Assembly: GCF_003730195.1 (NCBI RefSeq)
Contig: NZ_QWGG01000004.1
Coordinates: forward strand, 310,001-374,000
Direction of reading: 5' to 3'
Source: Halosimplex salinum
GTDB lineage: Archaea > Halobacteriota > Halobacteria > Halobacteriales > Haloarculaceae
DNA: 64,000 nucleotides
Part shown: positions 53,223 to 61,577 of the stretch, one piece after another
How positions within the stretch are numbered: position 1 is the stretch's first letter
How the letters are laid out: the number at the start of each line of letters is the position of its first letter
Translations under genes and position numbers: made by a program
The notes under the pieces: generated by a model
Told to the model about the DNA's origin: nothing
Database searches by the model: none
What the model saw: the letters and a program-made list of their open reading frames with translations, nothing else

Positions 53223-55798
53223 TGCCCTCGGACACGACGTGGACGCGGCTCGAACCGCGGACCCGCGACGCCGACCTCCGGGACGGCCTCCGCGCGGCCG
53301 TCCACGACCCGCTCTGGCTCCTCGGGCGCCAGTGGCAGACCGGCGAGTTCGTCGGCGAAGACGCCGGTTCGCTCGTCGACGCCCGCCTCTCGCTCGACGT
53401 CGAGCGGATGGCTCGCGGCCGGCCCGGCGGCCCCGACGCCTCGGTCCCCGACACCGTGTTTAGCGACGGCGACGCCGAACCGCCGCTGGAGACGCTCGTC
53501 GAACGGCAGCGAGTCCGCCCGGACGGTGCGGACGACACCGACCGGAACGTGCGACTCGCGGCCGAAGCCGGCGCGCACTTCCAGCGGCTGCTCGGACCGG
53601 TGGTCGCCGCCGAAGCGACCGAGTACCCGGAATCGGCGCACCTCTCGGCGGAAACCGGCGACGAGGGCGACGAGAGCGATGACAGCGACGGGAGCGACGA
53701 GGCCGACGAGGCCGACGACAGCGGAGAGAGCGACGAGACGCCGTCCGAGACGAAGCGCTATCTCTCGGTCGTGGGCGACCGCGCGCTCGACGGCGACGCG
53801 CTCTACGACGCGTACGACTTCGCGGACTACGCGGCGTTCGAGACGGCGATGCGGGGCGATTCGCCGCCACCGGCGCCCGAATCCTTCGACCCGGACGCGG
53901 CCGACGACGACACTCTCCGGGACTACTGGGACGCCGTCGAGAGCTACCGGGAGTGGTACGAGTCGCGCTACAGCGAGCCGGAACCGGGCGCCGACGGCGG
54001 GTCGTGGGACGACGACCGACAGGAGTACGAGTACGCCGTCTCGACGGGGAGCGAGAGCGACGAGACGGTCCTGACGGCCGACGAGTACGAGGGCGGGCGA
54101 CTCGACTGGCACGCCTTCGACGTCGACCACGAAGCCAGCCTCGAACCCGACGACTGGACCGGCCCGGCGACCGAGCGGGTCGAGCGCTCGCTCGTGCCGG
54201 CGCCGACTGCCTTCGAGGGCATGCCGGCCGAGCGGTGGTGGGAGTTCGAGGACGACGGGGTCGACCTCTCGGCCGTCGAGGCCGCGCCGGAGGACCTCTC
54301 GCGGCTGCTCCTCCTGGAGTTCGCGCTCGTGTACGGCAACGACTGGTTCACGATCCCGGTCGACCTCCCCGTCGGCTCGCTGTCGAGCGTGGCGAGCTTC
54401 GAACTGGAGACGACTTTCGGCGAGACCATCGACGCCGACGACGCCATCGTCACCGACGAGGACGCGACGACCGGCTGGAACATGTACTCGATGGGGCTCG
54501 ACGCGACGGGCGACGAGCGCGGACTCTTCCTCGCGCCGACGCTCGTCGAGTCGGTCGAGAGCGAGACGGTCGAGTCGGTCGAACTCGCCCGCGACGAGTC
54601 GGCCAACGTCGCGTGGGCCGTCGAGACGACGCTCGAAGGCCGCGTCGGGCAGGCCCGCGACCGCGACGAGGAGGTCGCCGGCGGCGAGGACGCGACGCCG
54701 GTCGCGACCAGCGAGGACGCCGAGGTGGCCTACCAGCTCGCCACCGACGTCCCCGACAACTGGTTCCCGCTCCTCCCGCGGCGACGGTCGCTCGGTGACG
54801 TGTCGCTCGAACTCGGCCGCCTCCTGACCGACGACGGACCGCCCGCCGAGCCGCTCGGCGACGTGCTCGCCGGCGATCTGTCGGTTCCCGACGAGGAGGT
54901 GTCCCGGACCGGGAAGACGGTCGACAGGCGGTACGCCCTGACCCGCTGGACGGACGGTTCGACCCACCTCTGGGGCGGGCGCGAGACGAGCGTCGGTGGC
55001 GGCGGGACCGCCAGCGGCCTCGCGTTCGACGAACTCGTCGACCCCCGGACCGGCGACGAGTCCGCGCCCGTCGGCGACCCGACGCCGTTCCCCGACGCCG
55101 AGCCGGTGCCGCCGACCGCCCGGATCGAGCTCACCGACGCGCAGTTCGAGACGCCCGGCGGCGCCCGCGAGAACCTCGACGCGGAGACGGTCACGCTCAC
55201 CAACGTCGGCGACGACTCGCTCGACGTGAGCGGCTGGTCGGTCGCCGACGCCGCCGGCACCGCCTATCGCGTCGCCGACGGCACGACGCTCGGCGGCGGG
55301 GCGAGTCTCACGCTCCACACCGGGTCGGGGCCCGATACGGACACCGACCGCTACTGGGGGCGCTCGCAGGCCGTGTGGAACGACGCGGGCGACACCGTCC
55401 ACGTCTTCGACGACGGCGGCGCGCTGGTGCTCGCGCGGACGGTCCCCGAGCGACCCGAGGACGTGACCGGCGACCCGCTCGCGCTGGCCGCCGTCGTCGC
55501 CGACCCCACCGGAACCGGCGCCGACCCCACCGAGGAGTACGTCGTCTTCGAGAACGCGAGCGGCGGCCCGCTGGACGTCTCCGGCTGGCGCGTCGAGGAC
55601 GCTGCCGGCCACAGCTACCGGTTCCCCGCAGGCACGGAACTCGCCGCGGACGCGTCGATCAGGCTCTACTCGGGCGTCGGAGCGGACGACACGGGCGAGT
55701 GCTACTGGGGCCGGGGCAGCGCCGTGTGGAACAACTCGGGCGACACCGTCTCGGTGTTCGACGCCGCAGGCGCGCTCGTGCTCCGCCACAGCTACTGA
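53222..55798 (+). CDS. Operon gene E: conserved protein with two C-terminal lamin-tail domains
   Basis: 858 residues, ATG overlapping the gene D stop (TGATG), with GGGGGGTGGG seven bases upstream. It starts TWTRLEPRTRDADLRDGLRA, then DPLWLLGRQWQTGEFVGEDA and PLETLVERQRVRPDG, which I recall from uncharacterised bacterial proteins. An Asp/Glu/Ser-rich linker (about 155-180) follows. Residues 634-745 and 752-858 are two lamin-tail-like (LTD) domains: RIELTDAQFE..., DVSGWSVADAAG, YWGRSQAVWNDAGDTVHVFD, then DVSGWRVEDAAG, YWGRGSAVWNNSGDTVSVFD. LTDs often end secreted or surface bacterial proteins, but no signal peptide is seen. Confidence 0.85.
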   Translation: MPSDTTWTRLEPRTRDADLRDGLRAAVHDPLWLLGRQWQTGEFVGEDAGSLVDARLSLDVERMARGRPGGPDASVPDTVFSDGDAEPPLETLVERQRVRPDGADDTDRNVRLAAEAGAHFQRLLGPVVAAEATEYPESAHLSAETGDEGDESDDSDGSDEADEADDSGESDETPSETKRYLSVVGDRALDGDALYDAYDFADYAAFETAMRGDSPPPAPESFDPDAADDDTLRDYWDAVESYREWYESRYSEPEPGADGGSWDDDRQEYEYAVSTGSESDETVLTADEYEGGRLDWHAFDVDHEASLEPDDWTGPATERVERSLVPAPTAFEGMPAERWWEFEDDGVDLSAVEAAPEDLSRLLLLEFALVYGNDWFTIPVDLPVGSLSSVASFELETTFGETIDADDAIVTDEDATTGWNMYSMGLDATGDERGLFLAPTLVESVESETVESVELARDESANVAWAVETTLEGRVGQARDRDEEVAGGEDATPVATSEDAEVAYQLATDVPDNWFPLLPRRRSLGDVSLELGRLLTDDGPPAEPLGDVLAGDLSVPDEEVSRTGKTVDRRYALTRWTDGSTHLWGGRETSVGGGGTASGLAFDELVDPRTGDESAPVGDPTPFPDAEPVPPTARIELTDAQFETPGGARENLDAETVTLTNVGDDSLDVSGWSVADAAGTAYRVADGTTLGGGASLTLHTGSGPDTDTDRYWGRSQAVWNDAGDTVHVFDDGGALVLARTVPERPEDVTGDPLALAAVVADPTGTGADPTEEYVVFENASGGPLDVSGWRVEDAAGHSYRFPAGTELAADASIRLYSGVGADDTGECYWGRGSAVWNNSGDTVSVFDAAGALVLRHSY

Positions 55799-55915
55799 GC
55801 CGAGTGGCCCCGTGCCGCCGACGGTCCAGCCTCAGTCGCTCTCCGGGCCGATTCCCAGTTCTCGAAAACCCGCCAGTCGTTTAAGTCACCGGCAGGAGTC
55901 GTCTCCACCGAAACC

Positions 55916-56122
55916 ATGCGCCCGTTGCACGCCGTCCCGCTCGCGTTCTCCCCTCTCGTCCCGCTCCACTCGGGATCCCTGGACCACCTCGCCGAGTCCG
56001 TCGTCGGGGTGGTCGTCGGTGTCGTCGTCGTCACGCTGTATCTCCTGGCACTCCGGTGGACGGGCGACGGCGGCGCTCGGCGTCGTGACTCGGGGAGCCG
56101 CGATAGCCGGTCGAATCGGTGA
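55916..56122 (+). CDS. Small membrane protein (68 aa)
   Basis: MRPLHAVPLAFSPLVPLHSG, then one hydrophobic helix VVGVVVGVVVVTLYLLAL (about 30-47) and a basic/polar tail. The positive-inside pattern puts the tail in the cytoplasm. GTTTAAGTC (55878-55886) is a plausible TATA box. It may be an independent gene downstream of the giant operon. No family recognised. Confidence 0.6.
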   Translation: MRPLHAVPLAFSPLVPLHSGSLDHLAESVVGVVVGVVVVTLYLLALRWTGDGGARRRDSGSRDSRSNR

Positions 56123-56210
56123 GTCTCACCGCCGCGATCCGCGCCGTCTGGCCGGGTCTCCCGGGCGGTCGAGGGAAGGACTTACGTCCCCGCCTCCCGG
56201 AGAACTGCCC

Positions 56211-56255
56211 ATGAATCGAGTCACGCGCGAGAACTACCGGGGGGTGGTACGGTGA
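56211..56255 (+). CDS. 14-codon leader ORF before the ferritin-like gene
   Basis: MNRVTRENYRGVVR, stop overlapping the next GTG (GTGA, 56252-56255). It carries GGGGGGTGG just before that GTG. GACTTACGTC, about 30 bp upstream of its ATG, may be the promoter, so the transcript could begin at the tiny ORF. Confidence 0.35.
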   Translation: MNRVTRENYRGVVR

Positions 56256-56734
56256 GTCTCACCGTCCCGGTCGGGTCCGACCACCAGCTGGCCCGCCTGC
56301 TCCAGATCGGTATCGTCCTGGAGGAGGTCGTCGAGGCGCGAGCGGCCAAACACGCCCACGATTCCGCCACGGACCTGAGCGACGAGGTCAGAGCGATGCT
56401 CGAAGACGCCGTCGAGGAGTCGGCCGACCACCGGGACCGACTCGAGGACCTCGTCGACGAACTCGACGCCGAGACGGTCCCCTTCGAGGAGATCGAGGCG
56501 CTCGTCGAGGCGCAGTACGAGTCCGCCGACGACTTCGACGGCGTCCTCTACGACCAGCTCTGTAACGAGGAGACCGCCTACAAGTTCTACGACGACCTCA
56601 TCGAGGCCGTCGAGGCCTCGAACGTACAGTTCGGTATCGACCGCGACCGGCTCGTCGAGACGCTCGCCGCGATCCGCGAGGAGGAGGCAGACGGCGTCGA
56701 GGAAGTGACCCAACTCATGGAGGACCGACGATGA
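56252..56734 (+). CDS. Ferritin-like domain protein
   Basis: 160 residues, GTG start, nearly all helical. LARLLQIGIVLEEVVEARAAKH, EESADHRDRLEDLVDEL and QLCNEETAYKFYDDLIEAV place Glu and His residues as in ferritin-like di-iron bundles (ExxxH-type pairs). A role in iron storage, oxidation or sensing is likely, because its stop overlaps the start of a DtxR-type iron regulator (ATGA, 56731-56734), so the two are translated together. Confidence 0.75.
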   Translation: MSLTVPVGSDHQLARLLQIGIVLEEVVEARAAKHAHDSATDLSDEVRAMLEDAVEESADHRDRLEDLVDELDAETVPFEEIEALVEAQYESADDFDGVLYDQLCNEETAYKFYDDLIEAVEASNVQFGIDRDRLVETLAAIREEEADGVEEVTQLMEDRR

Positions 56735-57162
56735 ACACGGCCGACCAGTATCTCAAAGCGATCTACCTCATCCAGCAGATCGAGGACGGCCCCGCTTCGA
56801 CCGGCGACCTGGCCGACCGGCTGGACGTGAGCCCCGCCAGCGCCAACGAGATGATCGGCAAGCTCGAAGAGAACGGACTCGCCGAACACGAGAAGTACAA
56901 GGGCGTCTCCCTCTCCGACGACGGTATCGTCCGCGCCAGGGACGCCCTCCAGAACTACTGTATCATCGAGCGCTTCCTCGTCGAAGTCCTCGAAGTCGAG
57001 GACTTCCGCGGCGAGGCCCGCCAGCTCGAGAGCGTCATCGACGAGACCGTCGCCGAACGCCTCGACACCATCATCGACCGCGACCCCAAGTGCCCCGACT
57101 GCTTCGACCCCGAAGACGACGTCTGCGGCCTCCTCGAAGTCCCCGCCGCCGCCGACGACTGA
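56731..57162 (+). CDS. DtxR-family metal-dependent transcription regulator
   Basis: 143 residues. MNTADQYLKAIYLIQQIEDG and PASTGDLADRLDVSPASANEMIGKLEENGL form the DtxR/IdeR winged helix. The metal-binding and dimer domain follows (QNYCIIERFLVEVLEVEDF, with Cys at the position of the metal-1 Cys). The C-terminus is CPDCFDPEDDVCGLL, an extra Cys cluster. It probably represses iron-uptake genes when iron is plentiful; the coupled ferritin-like gene supports this. Similar haloarchaeal regulators are called SirR/Idr. Confidence 0.9.
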   Translation: MNTADQYLKAIYLIQQIEDGPASTGDLADRLDVSPASANEMIGKLEENGLAEHEKYKGVSLSDDGIVRARDALQNYCIIERFLVEVLEVEDFRGEARQLESVIDETVAERLDTIIDRDPKCPDCFDPEDDVCGLLEVPAAADD

Positions 57163-57212
57163 CGGGTATCGCCGTCCGTACCCTTTTGAACGATTCCGCG
57201 CCAGCCCGCGGT

Positions 57213-57941
57213 GTGCCCGACTGTCCGACCTGCGGGAAGTCGCTGACCACACGGCGCGGCGTTCGCCAGCACCACACCAAGGTCCACGGGAAGTCGCTCC
57301 CGAACCGGACCTGCGAGGGCTGTGGGACGGAGTTCTACGATCCGAAGGCGCGACTCTCCTACTGTGACGACTGCGACCCGAACGCCGGCGAGAACAACGG
57401 CAACTGGACCGGAGCCAAAGAGCGGACGGAGTGTGAGCGGTGCGGGGACGCCTTCGAGTACTACCCGTCTGACAAGAAGGGGGTCTACTGCCCGGACTGC
57501 GTCCGCGAAGCCGACGAGTTCCTCGGCGACCACTACGCTGACGTCCACGACATCGAACGCGTCGACCGGAAGTGCGAGCACTGCGGGACGGAGTTCAGCG
57601 TCCTCCCCTGTGATCTGAGACAAGGCAGTGGTCGGTTCTGTAGCCGTGACTGCGTGAGTGAAGCGCTGTATAACGGCAGAAGGACTCCAAACGCCTACAC
57701 CGGTGACTGGTATCAGGTGCGTCAACAGGCTCTGGACCGTGACGACCACCGCTGTCAGCACTGCGGGAAAGAACGAGCGGATATCGGACGTGAACCGGAT
57801 GTGCATCATATTACCCCGATTCGGGAGTTCGACGACCCGCAGGATGCCCACTCACTAGACAACGTTGTCGCCCTCTGTCGGAGCTGCCATCGGCGGGCGG
57901 AGTTCGGTGAAATACCTGCGTCGGAATTTCGATCAGGGTGA
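57213..57941 (+). CDS. HNH endonuclease with several zinc-finger modules
   Basis: 242 residues, GTG start. It opens with a C2H2-type finger (CPTCGKSLTTRRGVRQHH), then three Cys4-type knuckles (CEGCGTEF, CERCGDAF, CEHCGTEF). The C-terminus is a full HNH domain: CQHCGKERADIGREPDVHHI, then DNVVALCRSCHRR. Such proteins are often mobile-element or homing nucleases. The 3' part is AT-richer than neighbours and contains CTAG, otherwise rare. It sits 53 bp before tRNA-Gln. Likely acquired. Confidence 0.9.
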   Translation: MPDCPTCGKSLTTRRGVRQHHTKVHGKSLPNRTCEGCGTEFYDPKARLSYCDDCDPNAGENNGNWTGAKERTECERCGDAFEYYPSDKKGVYCPDCVREADEFLGDHYADVHDIERVDRKCEHCGTEFSVLPCDLRQGSGRFCSRDCVSEALYNGRRTPNAYTGDWYQVRQQALDRDDHRCQHCGKERADIGREPDVHHITPIREFDDPQDAHSLDNVVALCRSCHRRAEFGEIPASEFRSG

Positions 57942-57994
57942 CGTTCACGCGATGCCGGAACGAATAAAACGACTCGGTAGTAACACGTAATCGA

Positions 57995-58098
57995 AGTCCC
58001 GTGGTGTAGTGGCCAATCATCTGGGCCTTTGGACGAGATCTGATATATCAGATTTCGGGAGAGAGCCTAGGACAGCGGTTCGAATCCGCTCGGGACTA
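57995..58098 (+). tRNA. tRNA-Gln (UUG) with a 31-nt intron
   Basis: Acceptor stem AGTCCCG (57995-58001) pairs with CGGGACT (58091-58097); the discriminator is A and no CCA is encoded. Anticodon TTG is at 58029-58031. The intron is 58033-58063, after position 37, and its removal restores the 5-bp anticodon stem TGGGC/GCCTA. The T arm AGCGG-TTCGAAT-CCGCT is at 58074-58090. A bulge-helix-bulge at the junctions is expected for splicing by the tRNA endonuclease. From memory, other haloarchaea have a similar tRNA-Gln intron. Confidence 0.93.
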
Positions 58099-58311
58099 TA
58101 ACGACGTTTTAGACGCTCTATGCGGCACTTGCGGAAAAATCGAAATCTACGGGACGGGATCGTAGCTCGGAACACTCGCGGATTACTCGCCGTCTACTCC
58201 CACGTCGACGGACGAACCCGATCACTACGAGAGTGGAACCTGTCTCAAGATAATGATTATGGGGTAACTTCTTTTTGTCAGTCGTGATATATCGGCGACC
58301 GGGTAGCACGG

Positions 58312-60453
58312 ATGCGATCAATACTCATGGCGGCCGTCGTCGTCCTGTCGATGGTTACGGCAGGCGTCGGCGGAGTGACAGCTGTATCGACAGCGGACGA
58401 CGACGCGGAGCCTTCGGACAGACTGATCCCGAGAGAGGACCGGGGCAACGTGACAGACGGGTATCGAGCGATCGAACCGACGCAGAACTGGACGGACAAG
58501 CCGGTCGACCTCGACACGGCGCCGCCCAACTTCCCGGACGGCGAGGGGGCGAACGGGTCCGCGAGCGCGGCCGAGTCGGACTCGATCGTGATGGACCCGG
58601 ACGACGAGGACCACCCGCTGGTCGGGACGACCAAGCAGTACCTCGGCTCCGACCAGGGGAGCTACTACTTCAAGGAGTACACCCTGCTGTCGGTCGGTGA
58701 CGAGATCGAGGTCTGGGTCGCGAACGACCTCTCGTGGCCGGCGGGCGACTCACGCGAGGACCCGACCATCTCCGAGTCACAGGCCGAGTCGATGGCCGAG
58801 CAGTTCGACGAGAACATGTATCCCGTCGAGTCGGAGACGTTCGGCGACCCCGTGGCTCGCAACGGCACGGAGTCGCTGCTGGAACAGCTCGGCGCGGTCC
58901 CCGAGGACTACTACGAGACGGGCGAGAACTCCTCTCGGACCGTCCTGCTCGTGGACAACGTCCGCGACCAGAACTACTACGACGAGGAGTACCCGCTGTA
59001 CATCGCGGGCTTCTACTCGCCGACGATCCAGGACTACACCGACCGTAACACGATCACCCTCGACGCGTTCGGCTGGAACGAGGTGAACGAGACGAACCAG
59101 CGGACGGGCTACGAGGGGACGCTCGCCCACGAGTACCAGCACCTCATTCACGCCGACCTCGACGGCGACGAGACGACGTGGGTCAACGAGGGGATGTCCG
59201 ACTACGCCGAGGTCATCACGGGCTACGGCGTCTCCGAGGGCCACCTGAGCGCCTACGAGGAGATGCCCTCGAACTCCCTGACTAACTGGGAGGACCAGGG
59301 GGCGATCAACGTCCTCGCCGACTACGGCGTCGCCTTCACCTGGACGATGTACCTCGACGACCAGTACGGCCGGGAGTTCATCTCGAACCTCGCCAGCGAC
59401 GAGGCCAACGGCGTCGAGAGCGTCGAGAACACGCTCGACGAGGTCGGCGCGAAGCGCGACTTCGCCGACCTGTACCAGGACTTCTCGACGGCGGTGGTGA
59501 CCGACGATATCCGAACGCCGCCGAAAGACGAGTTCCACATCGACGGCCTCGACGTGAACGTCAACACCTCGGGGAACGTCGGCACGGCCGGCGTCTGGGG
59601 GACGAACTACCGGGAGATAGACACCAGCGAGCGCGGCCCGATCAAAGACGTGACCGTCTCCGGTACCGACTTCACCGACACGGAGTGGTCGACGGCGACC
59701 GACCCCGTGACCGGCGAGGGCGAGGTGCTCTACAGCGGGTCGGGTAACTTGCTCGACCGTCACGCCATCGTCGAGACGGACCTCTCGGACACCGAGGACA
59801 CGTCCCTGACCTTCGAGTCCTACCAGCGCATCGAGGCGAACTGGGACTACGGGTTCGTCCAAGTCTCGACCGACGGCGGCGAGACCTGGGAGAGCCTCTC
59901 GAACGAGAACACAGACGACTCACCGAGCGCCGACGCGCACCCGCGGGTGAAGGAGAACGTGCCGGGGCTGACCGGCGACACGGACGGCTGGGAGAACCAG
60001 TCGTTCGACCTCTCGGCGTACGAGGGCAACGAGAGCGTGCTCGTCTCCTTCCGGTACGTCACCGACTGGGCGTTCGTGAAGGACGGCTGGTGGGTCAGGA
60101 ACGTCTCCGTCGCCGGCGAGTCGGTCGCGACGAACTCGACGGAGCCCTACCAGAGCGAACGGGAGGCGACCGGCGACAACGTCGAGTACCAGTTCACGTT
60201 CGTTGGGATCAAACACAACGGCAACTACCAGGTCAAACAGATCGACACCACCACGTTCGACGAGTCGGGGGAGCAGGACCTCCAGCAGTTCCTCCGCAAC
60301 GGGAACTTCGACAAAGTCGTCGTCGCGAGCACCTGGGCGCCGGAGGGTGACGAGAGCGGTCGCGTCCCCGTCGGCGTAGAGTTCACCTTCGCCGGTGACG
60401 AGGCGCCCGGCAACGGAAACGGAAACAACGGTAACGGCAACGGTCAGAAGTAA
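58312..60453 (+). CDS. Secreted zinc metallopeptidase (M6-like)
   Basis: 713 residues. Signal peptide MRSILMAAVVVLSMVTAGVG and onward, cleaved near residue 25. The zinc site is HEYQHLIH (His273, Glu274, His277), with a downstream Glu in NEGMSDYAE (Glu293), a gluzincin/M6-like arrangement. After about 480 comes a jelly-roll-like domain with GFVQVSTDGGETWESL and WENQSFDLSAYEGNESVLVS, as in immune-inhibitor-A-type peptidases. The C-terminus is a Gly/Asn tail (GNGNGNNGNGNGQK). GATAATGATTATGG (58250-58263) may be the promoter. A T6 run follows the stop. Confidence 0.88.
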   Translation: MRSILMAAVVVLSMVTAGVGGVTAVSTADDDAEPSDRLIPREDRGNVTDGYRAIEPTQNWTDKPVDLDTAPPNFPDGEGANGSASAAESDSIVMDPDDEDHPLVGTTKQYLGSDQGSYYFKEYTLLSVGDEIEVWVANDLSWPAGDSREDPTISESQAESMAEQFDENMYPVESETFGDPVARNGTESLLEQLGAVPEDYYETGENSSRTVLLVDNVRDQNYYDEEYPLYIAGFYSPTIQDYTDRNTITLDAFGWNEVNETNQRTGYEGTLAHEYQHLIHADLDGDETTWVNEGMSDYAEVITGYGVSEGHLSAYEEMPSNSLTNWEDQGAINVLADYGVAFTWTMYLDDQYGREFISNLASDEANGVESVENTLDEVGAKRDFADLYQDFSTAVVTDDIRTPPKDEFHIDGLDVNVNTSGNVGTAGVWGTNYREIDTSERGPIKDVTVSGTDFTDTEWSTATDPVTGEGEVLYSGSGNLLDRHAIVETDLSDTEDTSLTFESYQRIEANWDYGFVQVSTDGGETWESLSNENTDDSPSADAHPRVKENVPGLTGDTDGWENQSFDLSAYEGNESVLVSFRYVTDWAFVKDGWWVRNVSVAGESVATNSTEPYQSEREATGDNVEYQFTFVGIKHNGNYQVKQIDTTTFDESGEQDLQQFLRNGNFDKVVVASTWAPEGDESGRVPVGVEFTFAGDEAPGNGNGNNGNGNGQK

Positions 60454-60481
60454 GCGGCCCCTCTGCCGAGTTCGACCACTC

Positions 60482-60488
60482 GTTTTTT
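60482..60488. terminator. U-rich terminator between converging genes
   Basis: A T6 tract (60483-60488) about 30 bp after the metallopeptidase stop, abutting the methyltransferase stop on the other strand. Oligo-T is the usual archaeal termination signal. Confidence 0.5.
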
Positions 60489-61525
60489 CAGTACGGTTCG
60501 TAGGTCGCCCGGTAGCCGTCGGTGGTCAGTTCGACTTCGTCCACCGTATAGAAGCGGACGTCGCGTTCCTGCTTCGTGCGGACCGGGAAGTCGTAGTGAG
60601 TGGCGTCGTAGCCGAGGCTGCCGCCGTTCTCGCGGGTCTCCGTGACGAACGCGCGGTGGCGGTCGAGGCGCTCCTCGACGACCGACCGCGAGAGCGCGGG
60701 CGCCTCGCTCACCTGGTCGTCGAACACCTCGGTGAAGGCGGCCTCCCGCTCGTAGCCGACGGAGTCGCGGCCGGCGACGAGCGCGGCGAGCGAGGTCGTG
60801 CCGGTGCCCCAGAAGGGGTCGAGGACGGTGTCGCCGTAGACCGAGTACATGTTGACGAGGCGGTAGGGGATCTCGAAGGGGAACGCGGCCGAGCGCTCGC
60901 GGAGGTCGTCGTGGCCGAGCGCCTGGAACTCGCCGCGCACGTCCGTCCAGACGTCGGAGAACCACTGGTTGCGCTCCTCCCAGAAGTAGGCGGCCTCGTA
61001 GCGGCTGTCGGCACCGGGTTCGAACGACCGCGAGTCGCCCCCGTTGCGGAAGACGAGGACGTACTCGTGTTCGAGGGTGACGTAGGCGTTGGGGGGGACC
61101 ATCCCCGAGCCCATGAACTTCGCGGCGCTGTTCGCGGGTTTGCGCCAGAGCACGTCCGGGAGGGGATCGAAGCCCAGCGACTGGAAGGCCGAGAGGACGC
61201 GGGCGTGGTTCGGGTACACCCGAAAGCTGTCGCCGACGGTGCGGGTGGCGTCGCCGACGTTGACGCAGGCGATGCCGCCGTCGACGAGGACGCGCGAGAG
61301 TTCCGCCCACACCGTATCGAGGACGTCGTGCATCGCGTCGAAGGCGCGCTGGCCGTCGCCGTCTTCGAGCGCGTCCGCGACGGCCGGGTCGAGCGCGGCG
61401 AACGTCTCGTCCCACATCTCGATCATCGGGTAAGGCGGTGACGTGACGACGAGGTCGACGCTGTCGTCGGCCAGCGTCGAGAGTTCGCGCGCGTCCCCGA
61501 CGACGACCCGGTGGCTCGTCTCCAT
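60488..61525 (-). CDS. zim: Orphan N4-cytosine/N6-adenine DNA methyltransferase, probably Zim (CTAG)
   Basis: 345 residues. Catalytic motif IV TSPPYP is at 28-33 and the AdoMet-binding motif I DPFWGTGTT is towards the C-terminus, the beta-class order. A Ser in TSPPY favours N4-methylcytosine. From memory, haloarchaea share an orphan methyltransferase, Zim, that modifies CTAG; length and layout agree. No restriction endonuclease gene is adjacent. METSHRVVVGDARE is the natural start; a much longer in-frame ORF upstream is a GC artefact. Confidence 0.85.
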   Translation of the reverse strand: METSHRVVVGDARELSTLADDSVDLVVTSPPYPMIEMWDETFAALDPAVADALEDGDGQRAFDAMHDVLDTVWAELSRVLVDGGIACVNVGDATRTVGDSFRVYPNHARVLSAFQSLGFDPLPDVLWRKPANSAAKFMGSGMVPPNAYVTLEHEYVLVFRNGGDSRSFEPGADSRYEAAYFWEERNQWFSDVWTDVRGEFQALGHDDLRERSAAFPFEIPYRLVNMYSVYGDTVLDPFWGTGTTSLAALVAGRDSVGYEREAAFTEVFDDQVSEAPALSRSVVEERLDRHRAFVTETRENGGSLGYDATHYDFPVRTKQERDVRFYTVDEVELTTDGYRATYEPY

Positions 61526-61577
61526 CGTTCCCCACCTCCCGCCCGCGGTCCTTGAGTCTCCCGGCCTGCGCTCGCCG

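Noticed and set aside
38191-55798. Contractile injection system or phage tail
   Set aside because: No sheath, tube, baseplate, LysM or AAA+ component is recognisable among the five proteins or their neighbours.
57995-58098. Integration (att) site with a duplicated tRNA 3' end
   Set aside because: No second copy of the tRNA-Gln 3' end and no integrase gene were found within the window.
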